Source: Pseudofrankia nepalensis (lineage in GTDB: Bacteria; Actinomycetota; Actinomycetes; Frankiales; Frankiaceae). Taken from it: 64,000 nucleotides of DNA. Under the pieces are notes generated by a model, which was not told the origin of the DNA, did no database searches, and was given only the letters and a program-made list of their open reading frames with translations. This document shows positions 42,133 to 50,150 of this stretch, piece after piece; positions within the stretch are counted from its first letter, which is position 1; every line of letters begins with the position of its first letter. The translations under genes and the position numbers were made by a program. The stretch is from the NCBI RefSeq assembly GCF_016786305.1, contig NZ_JADWYV010000003.1. One strand, 5' to 3'.

Positions 42133-43695
42133 TCACCGGCTGTCGCGGGGCAGCAGGAAGGCAGACAGGTCGGGCACCCAGCCGCGCGCCCACTGGTAGC
42201 CGATGGGACTCGGAACCGGGCGCCTCCCAGGTTCGGTCGCCCCGTCGAGGCCGGCAGGGTCGATCGGGTCGAGGACCTCGCCGGTCAGCGGGAGCCGGTA
42301 GTGGTCGGCGGTCCAGCGGATCTCCGCGTCGTCCGGCCAAGCGGCGCGGACGCGGATCGGTTCCGCGGAACCGCCCTCGACGACATAGCCGGTTCCCTGC
42401 TGGCTGGTCGGGATGTCCTCGCAGCGCGCGCCGTTGTCATGCGCGCCGTCACCGAGGACAAGATCAACCTGCTCGGCCTCCACCAGCCGCAGCGCCACCC
42501 GGATCGAGAAGAGGTTCCGGAAGGGCAGGGTCTCCTCGCGCGGGTCCCGCACCGCCGCGACCACCACGACGCCGGGCGCCCGGCCCTGCGAGAGCAGCAG
42601 CGGAAGCGACGCGGCCAGCCGCCGCTTGAGGTCCCGATCGGTCACGTAGGCCGTAAGCGCCGCGATCTCGTCGACGACCACGACGATCAGCGGCTCGGCG
42701 CGGGACGGGACGTGCAGTCGGGTGACGCCGCGGAGCCAGTCGGCCCGCGCCCGCATGCGTTCCACCGCGTCGTCGAGCAGGTCCGCGATGGCGGGCAGGT
42801 CGTAGGCGAACCGCGCGAACATCGGCGCGCCGGCCGCCATCTCCATCCCGCCCTTCGGGTCGCACACCCACAGCTCCACGATCCCGTCCCGAACGGCCGG
42901 GCCGAGTGCACGGATGAGCGACCACAGGACCGAGCCCTTGCCCGACCCGGTGGCGCCGGCCACCAGGACGTGCGAGCCGCGCAGCCGAAGCAGCCATGGC
43001 TGGCCGTCCTCCCGGCGACCGACGGGCAGGTTCTCGAGATCGGCCGTGTCGTCCATCCTGTCGACCGGATAGGGCGTGACGACCTTCGACAGCGGGTCGC
43101 GGCGGTAGAAGTCGACCCACACGAAGCCGACCCGATCGGCGCGCACGCGACACGCCCGCGCCCGGTAGACATGACGCAGCGCCTCGGCCTGCGCCGCCCA
43201 GGTCTCCGGGGTCTGACCGGGCAGCAGTTCCACACGCAGCGCCTCGACCGCCGCCGAGCGCCGAATCGTGCGGATGCGCGGGAAGTACTCGTCAAAGGTC
43301 ACCCGCTGCCCGGTCGCCGTCGGGATCTGGATCGCCAGGCCGCAGTGCATCGTCGCCGCCCGCCACCGGCGCCGGTAGACGAACACCAGGCGGACCCGGC
43401 CCCACGCCCACCGGGCGACCCGGTCGAACGAGCGCCGATGAACCAGGCGCCAGGCGAGCGCGACCAGTACGACCGCGCCGGCCAGCACGCCGGGGCCGAG
43501 CAGCCCTGTCCGCCGGTACAGCACGGTCGAACCGACGACCACGGCAAACGCGACCGGGTGGCGAGCGATCACGACCACCAGGCCGCGGACCAGCCGGGCC
43601 ACCAGGACGAGAACCACGGCCCAGACCGGGACCGTGATTCGGTCGTGGCGCGTGGGAAGCGGCGGGATTCCGCGGTCCCCTTTGATTCTTGGCAT
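42133..43695 (-). CDS. FtsK/SpoIIIE-type conjugal transfer ATPase (TraSA-like)
   Basis: ATG 43695 follows GGGTGGT and gives 520 residues; the open frame to 43761 is not needed. Residues about 20-80 have two or three membrane helices (VPVWAVVLVLVARLVRGLVV, VLAGAVVLVALAWRLV). The ATPase domain has HVLVAGATGSGKGSVLWSLI (Walker A), VCDPKGGMEM, LIVVVVDEIAAL (Walker B) and LLLSQGRAPGVVVVAAVRDP. It ends SAEPIRVRAAWPDDAEIR plus a tail. In AICEs a single protein of this class moves double-stranded DNA between mycelia. It lies 65 bp inside attL. Confidence 0.88.
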   Translation of the reverse strand: MPRIKGDRGIPPLPTRHDRITVPVWAVVLVLVARLVRGLVVVIARHPVAFAVVVGSTVLYRRTGLLGPGVLAGAVVLVALAWRLVHRRSFDRVARWAWGRVRLVFVYRRRWRAATMHCGLAIQIPTATGQRVTFDEYFPRIRTIRRSAAVEALRVELLPGQTPETWAAQAEALRHVYRARACRVRADRVGFVWVDFYRRDPLSKVVTPYPVDRMDDTADLENLPVGRREDGQPWLLRLRGSHVLVAGATGSGKGSVLWSLIRALGPAVRDGIVELWVCDPKGGMEMAAGAPMFARFAYDLPAIADLLDDAVERMRARADWLRGVTRLHVPSRAEPLIVVVVDEIAALTAYVTDRDLKRRLAASLPLLLSQGRAPGVVVVAAVRDPREETLPFRNLFSIRVALRLVEAEQVDLVLGDGAHDNGARCEDIPTSQQGTGYVVEGGSAEPIRVRAAWPDDAEIRWTADHYRLPLTGEVLDPIDPAGLDGATEPGRRPVPSPIGYQWARGWVPDLSAFLLPRDSR

Positions 43696-43823
43696 GACGA
43701 ATACCACCCGTTTCGCGGCAGGGCAAAGCCAGCGGTCAGAAATTCGGGGGGAAAGAGTCAACAGGTCCCGGAGAGCCGGCGGCTATCCGGCCGGCACCCC
43801 GGGAGACCCGCGAGAAAGCGCGC

Positions 43824-43969
43824 TCAGGCCGCGCGCGAGGCCGGCGGAACCTCCGCCGAGGCCGGGCCGGGCGTCTCGTCGGCCGGGGTGTTGCGTTGGT
43901 CGTGGCGAAGCGCTCGCAGTCGGCGGCGAACCGCGCGGCGGCGTCCGCTAGATCGCGCGCGAATCGCAT
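43824..43969 (-). pseudogene. Small frameshifted AICE gene
   Basis: From ATG 43969 the frame reads MRFARDLADAAARFAADCER with good GC3. Then near 43890 the codon bias moves to another frame that ends TPADETPGPASAEVPPASRA. A single indel, real or a sequencing error, would restore a product of about 48 residues. It precedes the transfer ATPase gene on the same strand, where small AICE genes are common. Confidence 0.35.
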
Positions 43970-44137
43970 CGGCGCCTCGGCGAGGTCGCCGTTCGGACGG
44001 TGATCGTTACCTCAACCGGCAGCGCAGACAGGACCAGGATCGGGGTGCGGTCGGATAGGTGTGCAGGTATAGGGTGGCCCCGCCGCCCGCGGTGAAGTGC
44101 GCCGAGAGTCGCGTCATCGAGGACACGCCGTACTCGC

Positions 44138-44551
44138 TCACGCCGCCACCGCCGGGCCACGTCGCGTCGGTAGTGCGGAGACCGGCCGCAGGCCGGAGGC
44201 CCGCAGCGCGAACATCTGCTTCGGACGTGGCCCGTTGCTGTCGACCCACGGGATCACCTGGAGGCCGACCAGCTCGACCGGGCGGAACGGCGTCCCCGGG
44301 ATCGGGTCCGGCGGCACCGGCGCCACCTGAGCGGCGATCTTCACCTTCAGTTCCGACGTCCGCGCCGCCGGGTCCGCGTCCATGATCCGAACCGCCCAGA
44401 TCCGCAGGCCTGTCTCCTTGTCGAGTTCCTGGGGGTCCGGCGCGCCGGACCGCATCTTCTCGAAGTCGTTCGACGGCTCCACCCCGAGCACGTAGGCACC
44501 ATTCGGGAACACGTCCCCGAACGCCACCGGAATCCGACGAGGAATCGCCAC
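44138..44551 (-). CDS. Conserved AICE protein of unknown function
   Basis: GTG 44551 is preceded by GGAGGTGG. The 137-residue protein opens IPVAFGDVFPNGAYVLGVEP and continues with DKETGLRIWAVRIMDADPAA, VKIAAQVAPVPPDPIPGTPF, and RPVELVGLQVIPWVD. This pattern is familiar from small proteins encoded next to the FtsK-type gene in Streptomyces and Frankia elements. A plasmid-replication or transfer role is assumed for the family but not proven. It is divergent from the HTH gene at 44735. Confidence 0.7.
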   Translation of the reverse strand: MAIPRRIPVAFGDVFPNGAYVLGVEPSNDFEKMRSGAPDPQELDKETGLRIWAVRIMDADPAARTSELKVKIAAQVAPVPPDPIPGTPFRPVELVGLQVIPWVDSNGPRPKQMFALRASGLRPVSALPTRRGPAVAA

Positions 44552-44661
44552 GTTCCACCTCCAGGAGGGCCAGCCCGCCGCCGAATCGTCCGGCGACTTG
44601 TGGGGCGAGACCTACTGTGAACCGCGCGCGAACCGCTCGCCAAGCGATATCGGCTCGATGT

Positions 44662-44676
44662 ATACCGGCGGGGTAT
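44662..44676. promoter_or_regulatory. Palindrome in the divergent AICE control region
   Basis: ATACC-GGCGG-GGTAT forms a 15-bp interrupted palindrome between the divergent genes at 44551 and 44735. It may be the binding site of the HTH protein encoded next to it. Confidence 0.35.
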
Positions 44677-44734
44677 GGATTTCATCCGGTGACAGTGTGG
44701 AATAGGCTCCTACCGACAGACTAATGTTTGACGG

Positions 44735-45133
44735 GTGGCAAACAAAACCCATGCGCGGCGTCATACAGCCCGTGGTCCCGCCGACGGGGAGAACTGGCAG
44801 GCGGTCGCCGACGCGCTCAACGAGCGCATGGCCGCGCGCCGGATCGGACAGCAGCGGCTCGCCGAGGCCGCCGGCGTGTCCGTGTCGACCATCCGTGTGT
44901 TGCAGCGCAACGTTGATGGCCGCCGTGTGCAGAACTTGACCCTGACCGCGCTGTGCCGCGCGCTCGGCTGGCCGGACGACCACCTGGTCCGCGTCCTGCT
45001 CGGGGAGCGGCACGCCCCGGACAGCGACGCACCCGTAGCCCCTGCCGCCGACATCCAGGCGGACATCCTCGCCGTCCTGCTCCGCATCGAGCGCCGCGTC
45101 GACGACATCGCCCGCAGCCTCACCCCGGCGTAG
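44735..45133 (+). CDS. XRE-type HTH regulator of the AICE
   Basis: The start is GTG 44735; the protein has 132 residues. The HTH lies at about residues 20-80: NWQAVADALNERMAARRIGQ, then RLAEAAGVSVSTIRVLQRNV with the recognition helix SVSTIRVLQ. The C-terminal third is an alanine-rich linker followed by an amphipathic helix (IQADILAVLLRIERRVDDIA) that may dimerise. Regulators at this place in AICEs control replication and transfer genes. Confidence 0.75.
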   Translation: MANKTHARRHTARGPADGENWQAVADALNERMAARRIGQQRLAEAAGVSVSTIRVLQRNVDGRRVQNLTLTALCRALGWPDDHLVRVLLGERHAPDSDAPVAPAADIQADILAVLLRIERRVDDIARSLTPA

Positions 45134-45239
45134 CCGAGAACCACGACGCCGAGCCCGCCGGGGGGCGACACGACGAGGGCCGGACCCGCGGGGAAGTCCT
45201 CCCGCCAGGTCCGGCCCTTCAATCGTTCAGGAAAACCGC

Positions 45240-45773
45240 CTACGGCGCGGCCGGCACCGGGCGCCCGTCGGTTCGCGGGTCGTACATCCCGGTGAGCGCG
45301 CGCCGCATGGCGCTCAGCGCGTCCGCTTGTCCGGCCGCGAACGCCACCCGCTCCCCGGAGGTCGTGAACCGCTCGCCGGCCGAGAGTCCACCAGGACCGA
45401 CCGGACCCACGAGCATCCCGCCGTGTTCGACCACGCGATCCACGAGCGAATCGATCAGGTCCTCTCGCGACCGCTTCCCCTCCGCTGGCCGGTAGACGAG
45501 GACCAGGTCGACGTCGCCGAACGCCTCCACGAACTCCAGGCCCGCCGGAAGCCTCGAGACCTCCGCGACCAGCTCCGCCAGGTCCGAGCCGGTACCCACG
45601 ACGAGCGCCCAGTCCTGATCTGTCCATGGCTTCGCCGTGACGCCGGATCGTGTGCCTCGCCGCTCTGCCGCCGCCGGTCCATCCTCGGTACCCGCCGAGG
45701 CCGATGTTGTGGCCGCGTCGCAGGCGATCGCCACGGCCAGCCCGGCGCCATCTGCCGCCGATTCCCGTGCCAT
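45240..45773 (-). CDS. Hypothetical AICE protein
   Basis: ATG 45773 is chosen because GGGAGGG lies just before it; upstream in-frame starts exist at 45788 and 45818. The 177-residue product has an alanine-rich first third and then KPWTDQDWALVVGTGSDLAE, VSRLPAGLEFVEAFGDVDLV and LIDSLVDRVVEHGGMLV. The middle could be a small alpha/beta domain. No family is recognised. It is divergent from the HTH/DUF5919 gene and convergent with the XRE gene. Confidence 0.55.
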   Translation of the reverse strand: MARESAADGAGLAVAIACDAATTSASAGTEDGPAAAERRGTRSGVTAKPWTDQDWALVVGTGSDLAELVAEVSRLPAGLEFVEAFGDVDLVLVYRPAEGKRSREDLIDSLVDRVVEHGGMLVGPVGPGGLSAGERFTTSGERVAFAAGQADALSAMRRALTGMYDPRTDGRPVPAAP

Positions 45774-45915
45774 CCAGAGCCCTCCCATCCGCTCACGAAC
45801 CGCTGTCGGCCCCGCCACGCCGGGCGCCGTTGACCGCGTGGCGGGGTTGGCCGGAGCCTCTATGCAGGACCTTTGCCACGGAAGGGCGCCGGACGTATAC
45901 GCCTAGCTTCCGATC

Positions 45916-45932
45916 TATCCACTGACCGGATA
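45916..45932. promoter_or_regulatory. Palindrome upstream of the HTH/DUF5919 gene
   Basis: TATCC-ACTGACC-GGATA is a perfect interrupted palindrome in the divergent gap between 45773 and 45988. It could be an operator for the HTH protein encoded downstream. Confidence 0.35.
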
Positions 45933-45987
45933 TCCTGCCCGTGTCCGATCAGGGACAAGCGGTCTCGACCCGCCGCCAGGAGGACTC

Positions 45988-46833
45988 ATGCCCCCCGTCC
46001 GCCGGCCTCTGCCACCCGCCCCGCCCGACCTGTGGGACCGCCCCGAGATGGTCGAGGCGCTTGCCCGCCGCAACATGGGCGCCGTCCTGACGATCTACCG
46101 GAAGTGGACCGGCGCCACTCAGACCCAGATCGCCGGGGCGTGCGAGGTTCCCCAGTCGCACGTGAGCGAGATCCAGCACGGCCGCCGCCAGGTCACCAGC
46201 CTGGAAATCTTCGAACGGATGGCTGACGGACTCGGCATTCCGCGCCGGCCTCTCGGTCTGGCCGACCGCCCCGGCGAGGAATCGCATCCGGCCAGCGCCG
46301 CGCCGTCGGCCGAGGTGCCGGCCGAGATCGTCCGCATCTACCCGAACCGGGGCGCCGTTCCCGGTGAGCTCTGGCGGTCCCTGCTGCGCGGTGCCCGCGA
46401 GCAGGTCGACGTGCTGGTGTTCGCCGGCCTGTTCCTGCCCGACGGGCACGCCGATTTCGTCGCCCTGCTCCGCCAGAAGGTCCAGAACGGCGCGAAGATC
46501 CGCTACCTGCTCGGCGACCCCGCCTCGGAAGCGGTCGCCCTGCGCGGCCACGAGGAAGGCATCGCCGACGGCCTGGCCGCCCGCATCCGGATCACGCTCA
46601 CCTACCTGTCCAGCCTGCGCGAGGTGCCCGGAGTCGAGGTCCGCCTACACGCGACCGCCCTGTACAACTCGATCTACCGGTTTGATGGCCACATGCTGGT
46701 CAACGCCCATGTCTACGGCGCCCCCGCCGCACACTCGCCGGTCATCCACCTGCGCGAGACCGCGGACGGCCTGTTCGAGTACTACGCCGCCAGCTTCGAA
46801 CGGGTCTGGGCGACAAGCGAAGGAGCCTGGTAG
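45988..46833 (+). CDS. HTH regulator with C-terminal DUF5919-type domain
   Basis: CAGGAGGACTC precedes ATG 45988; the protein has 281 residues. Residues about 30-90 form an XRE HTH (TGATQTQIAGACEVPQSHVS, then LEIFERMADGLGIPRRPLGL). Residues about 115-280 match a domain often joined to such HTHs in actinobacteria: PGELWRSLLRGAREQVDVLV, LLRQKVQNGAKIRYLLGDP, VEVRLHATALYNSIYRFDGH and FEYYAASFERVWAT. That domain has a phospholipase D-like outline without an obvious catalytic HKD. It is followed at two bases by the Nudix gene, a pairing repeated in many AICEs. Confidence 0.75.
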   Translation: MPPVRRPLPPAPPDLWDRPEMVEALARRNMGAVLTIYRKWTGATQTQIAGACEVPQSHVSEIQHGRRQVTSLEIFERMADGLGIPRRPLGLADRPGEESHPASAAPSAEVPAEIVRIYPNRGAVPGELWRSLLRGAREQVDVLVFAGLFLPDGHADFVALLRQKVQNGAKIRYLLGDPASEAVALRGHEEGIADGLAARIRITLTYLSSLREVPGVEVRLHATALYNSIYRFDGHMLVNAHVYGAPAAHSPVIHLRETADGLFEYYAASFERVWATSEGAW

Positions 46834-46835
46834 CC

Positions 46836-47306
46836 GTGGCCCGCATCGACTACTTCAACGACCCGAGCGCCCCTAAGGCCAACAGCGTCGTCCCGTCGGT
46901 GACGGCCGTCGTGACCGACGAGGCCGGCCGGATTCTCCTGGTCCACAAGACCGATAACGACCTGTGGGCCTTGCCCGGCGGCGGGATGGACCTCGGCGAG
47001 TCGATCGTCGACGCCGCCGTGCGCGAGACCAAGGAAGAGACCGGCATCGACATCGAGGTGACCGGCCTGGTTGGCGTCTACACGAATCCGCGGCACGTCC
47101 TGGCCTACGACGACGGCGAGGTCCGCCAGCAGTTCTCCCTCTGCTTCACGACCCGGATGCTCGGCGGCACCCTGCGCACATCCAGCGAAACGAAGGAAGT
47201 CGAGTTTGTCGCCGTCGACGACCTAGACACCAAGAACATCCACCCGTCGATGCGCCTCCGCATCGACCACTACCTGGAGCACCGACCGACGCCCTACCTG
47301 GGCTGA
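46836..47306 (+). CDS. Nudix hydrolase of the AICE (Pif-like position)
   Basis: GTG 46836 follows AAGGAGCC at the end of the previous gene, with the stop two bases before the start. The 156-residue protein has a complete Nudix box: LPGGGMDLGESIVDAAVRET then KEETGIDIE, matching Gx5Ex7REUXEEXGU apart from a T at the U position. It should hydrolyse a nucleoside diphosphate derivative. In the related element pSAM2, a Nudix-motif protein (Pif) gives immunity against incoming copies, so a similar entry-exclusion role is possible here. Confidence 0.8.
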   Translation: MARIDYFNDPSAPKANSVVPSVTAVVTDEAGRILLVHKTDNDLWALPGGGMDLGESIVDAAVRETKEETGIDIEVTGLVGVYTNPRHVLAYDDGEVRQQFSLCFTTRMLGGTLRTSSETKEVEFVAVDDLDTKNIHPSMRLRIDHYLEHRPTPYLG

Positions 47307-47842
47307 ACCGTTCCGAGCCGTTCCACGGTCCGATCGATCGACTCCTGGAGGATCGGCCGCGCCCGGTTGATCGACCGCGGCACGACCGTGGCCTCCCCGT
47401 ACCGGGAGCAGATCTCCGCCACGCGCTCATCGAAGGTGAACCGCTGGCCCTGCGGACCGGTCGTCATGTCTGCCATGCACAGCGCGTCCATCACCGCCGA
47501 CGTCTCCAACTCCCACGGCGCGAGCTCCGCCGTCAGGCCACGCTCCTCCGCCTCGATCCGGGCGCACGAGTGGTGCGCGACCAGCGCACACAGCCGATGC
47601 GGCGCGTGCAACGACTCCAGGTAGCGCGCCCCGTCAACGGGGTGAAACCACAGGTGCCCGATCTCCGGCGCATAGCCGATGTCATGCAGCCAGGCCGCGG
47701 TGACCAACAGGTCTCGGTCCCCGGGGCCGACCGCGCCAGAGACTTCCCGCGCTGCGGCCGCGACCGCTTGGACGTGCCGCCACCGGTCGCCGAGAGGCGC
47801 CAGCAGACCGCCCGCCAACCGCTCAGCAACCGCCTGGTCCAT
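47294..47842 (-). CDS. HD-domain phosphohydrolase
   Basis: From ATG 47842 the protein has 182 residues; longer starts reach 47881, next to the IS end. The metal-binding residues are visible: His in RWRHVQAVAAAAR, the doublet in TAAWLHDIGYAPEIGHLWFH, and a later Asp in DALCMADMTTG. It probably hydrolyses a nucleotide or a phosphorylated small molecule. It is convergent with the Nudix gene and overlaps its end by 13 bp. The IS481 insertion 46 bp upstream has separated it from its original promoter region. Confidence 0.75.
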   Translation of the reverse strand: MDQAVAERLAGGLLAPLGDRWRHVQAVAAAAREVSGAVGPGDRDLLVTAAWLHDIGYAPEIGHLWFHPVDGARYLESLHAPHRLCALVAHHSCARIEAEERGLTAELAPWELETSAVMDALCMADMTTGPQGQRFTFDERVAEICSRYGEATVVPRSINRARPILQESIDRTVERLGTVQPR

Positions 47843-47888
47843 GCCGCCGACCCTACGCATGGCCCGAGGCAACGTCAGCAAGACCCGC

Positions 47889-49877
47889 TGTCTAGTCCCA
47901 GGTGATGCTTGACGTTTCTGTCCCAGTTGATGGTTGACGGCGTGGCTAGGAAACTGAAGCGGCCTTGGGGGGCCGCTGGACCTTGATCTTCGTGACGGGC
48001 TGGGTCGTGGTGCGGGCGTGGGTGCGTAGCTCGCCGCCGCCGAGGTCGATGGTGATCGTGGTTTCGGCGACGTGGATGGTGACGGTGCGTCGGGCGTTGT
48101 GCCGTCCGATCGAGATCTTCTGCCCGACGACCATGATGATCCCGCTGTTCGACGCCCTGCGTTGGACGGTGACCGGCTCGACCGAGGGGCGGGGTGGTGG
48201 TCCGGCGGGTCGGACGCCGCGCAGGCCTCGGGCCTGGTCGTAGGTGAGCGGGTTCGGCTTCGTGCGCAGCAGCTCCCGGGTGGTCGGGTCGAAGACGTGT
48301 AGGTGCTCGCCGTCGATGCGGATGGACACCCGCCGGCCGCCGAGGACCTCGGCCACGCAGATCCACTGGTTGGCCAGGGTGCAGACGCCGGCTTTGTTCA
48401 GGGTCCGGTCGACCTCGAGGGCCGCGCCGGGTTCGGCTGGGGGTAGCGGTGGCGGTCCGGCCTGGCGTCCGCCGCGGGCGGCGAGGCTGGCGAGGTCGTT
48501 GACGGACAGGTGCGAGCGGACGGTCTTGACCCGGGCGCCGGCGATGGTCAGGTGGATGATGTCGAGGTCGGCCCAGAAGGTGACGGTCAGCCCGGCGCGG
48601 GCGGGGCCGAGCCAGAACTGGCGGCCGGCGACGGCCATGTTCCCCGAGGTGGGCACGACCCGTTCGAACTCGACCGGCCCGCCCGTCCAGGGGACGGCGA
48701 CCGGGACGGGGGCGGCGGGATCGCTGGCCGTGGGCGGTGGTGACAGGTCGGGTTCGCGGTCGTCGACCTCGGGCCGAGGCGAGGGCACCACGGCCAGCGC
48801 GGCCGGCAGCTCCAGCGGCAGCAGCGCCCGTTCGTCGTCGGGCACGGGCCGAAACCGTGACGCCGGGGTCGCCATGTCCAGTGCCTGGTGCGGCCGGGCG
48901 GTGTTGTAGTCGGTGCGCCAGCGGTCGAGGGCGGCCTGGGCCGCGGCCAGATCCGGGTGGATCTCGCCGGTGTCGAGCAGTTCCCGACGCAGGGTCTGGT
49001 GCATCCGCTCGACCTTGCCCGTCGTCGTCGGAGAGGCGGGCTGGGTCAGCCGGTGGCGGATCCCGTTGGTGCGACAGATCCGGTCGAACAGCACCTCGCC
49101 GCCTTTCCCGAACCGGTCGGTGAACTGTTTGCCGTTGTCGGTCAGCACCTCGTCGGGCACGCCGAACTCGGCGAGCGCGGTGGCGAACGCCGCGCAGACC
49201 GCCCGTCCGGTCGGCCGGGCCACGACGGTGGCGAGCACGCAGTACCGGGAGTGGTCGTCGATCCCGGTCACGACCTTCACCTCCGCCACCTGCCCATCCG
49301 CGCCCGCGACAAGAACGCCACCGACGATGTCGAGCTGCCACAGCTGCATCGGCGCGTCGCGCTGCCAGCGCTTGTAGTCCTCCCGCCGGCGCCGCCGCGC
49401 CTTCGGGTCCACCAGGCCGTGACGCACCAGGATCCGGTAGACCGTCATCCGCGACGGCAACGGCGTGACACCCGCCTTCTCCAGCTCGAACAGCAACCGC
49501 CGCGGACCCCACCGCGGATGCTCCCGACGCAGCTCACACACCGCCGTCTCCACCTGCACCGATGCCTGGTGCGGACACGACACCGGCCGGTGCGAACGAT
49601 CCGCCAGCCCCGCGAGCCCCTCCGCGCGATACCGCGCCCGCCACACCGACAGCGCCTGCCGCGACACCCCGACCTGCGCGGCGACCTCACCCACCCGCGC
49701 CCCGGCCTCCACCGCCAGCACCGCCCGATACCTCTGCTCGACCCGAGACAACTCCACCAGGACCAATCCCGACCTCCTGACCAGCGACGCCCCCAAGCGC
49801 CACAGACCAGGACAGCCGCAGACGGCCGTCAAGCATCAGGTGGGATCGATATGTCAAGCATCACCCGTGATCGGACA
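47889..49877. mobile_element. IS481-family insertion sequence, 1989 bp
   Basis: Both ends start TGTC and share GGTGATGCTTGAC at the same distance, followed by a second inverted block ending TTGACGGC. The imperfect terminal inverted repeats are thus about 53 bp. A perfect 14-bp target duplication, TCAGCAAGACCCGC, flanks the element (47875-47888 and 49878-49891). The intact duplication shows simple transposition and recent arrival. One transposase gene fills it. Confidence 0.92.
47946..49766 (-). CDS. IS481-family transposase
   Basis: The start is uncertain: TTG 49766 has AGGAGG at ideal spacing, GTG 49757 is close behind, and the frame is open to 49832. The protein has about 606 residues. A helix-turn-helix (VGEVAAQVGVSRQALSVWRA) is followed by the DDE integrase core with LWQLDIVGGV, VLTDNGKQFTDRFG and TTTGKVERMHQTL. 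The C-terminal 250 residues form beta-rich domains unusual in short IS481 proteins but known in the long actinobacterial type. Ends and target duplication are intact, so it may still be active. Confidence 0.88.
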   Translation of the reverse strand: MVLVELSRVEQRYRAVLAVEAGARVGEVAAQVGVSRQALSVWRARYRAEGLAGLADRSHRPVSCPHQASVQVETAVCELRREHPRWGPRRLLFELEKAGVTPLPSRMTVYRILVRHGLVDPKARRRRREDYKRWQRDAPMQLWQLDIVGGVLVAGADGQVAEVKVVTGIDDHSRYCVLATVVARPTGRAVCAAFATALAEFGVPDEVLTDNGKQFTDRFGKGGEVLFDRICRTNGIRHRLTQPASPTTTGKVERMHQTLRRELLDTGEIHPDLAAAQAALDRWRTDYNTARPHQALDMATPASRFRPVPDDERALLPLELPAALAVVPSPRPEVDDREPDLSPPPTASDPAAPVPVAVPWTGGPVEFERVVPTSGNMAVAGRQFWLGPARAGLTVTFWADLDIIHLTIAGARVKTVRSHLSVNDLASLAARGGRQAGPPPLPPAEPGAALEVDRTLNKAGVCTLANQWICVAEVLGGRRVSIRIDGEHLHVFDPTTRELLRTKPNPLTYDQARGLRGVRPAGPPPRPSVEPVTVQRRASNSGIIMVVGQKISIGRHNARRTVTIHVAETTITIDLGGGELRTHARTTTQPVTKIKVQRPPKAASVS

Positions 49878-50137
49878 TCAGCAAGACCCGCAGACTGCCG
49901 AATTGCTCGATTTTGAGATCAAGAGCGGCTACGAACACCAGCGCCGCGCGACGGCTGCGCGCCGCGCGGGCGCGCCGTGCTCGCCGGCGCGTCGCGATAC
50001 CGAGCGCGGGTTCCCGGACTGCCACGGGCCACTCAATCGGTTCACTCCTCGCAGTCAGCGTCGGTTGCGGGCAGTCTCACGTCCCTGCACGTTGGCAGCA
50101 ATCGACCGCATCCGGCCCAGGACCGTTCCTACTCTCC

Positions 50138-50143
50138 TATAAT
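50138..50143 (+). promoter_or_regulatory. TATAAT box of a leaderless gene
   Basis: A consensus TATAAT lies seven bases before ATG 50151. Transcription would start at or next to the ATG, so the mRNA is probably leaderless, and no ribosome site is present. Confidence 0.5.
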
Positions 50144-50150
50144 CCCACCC

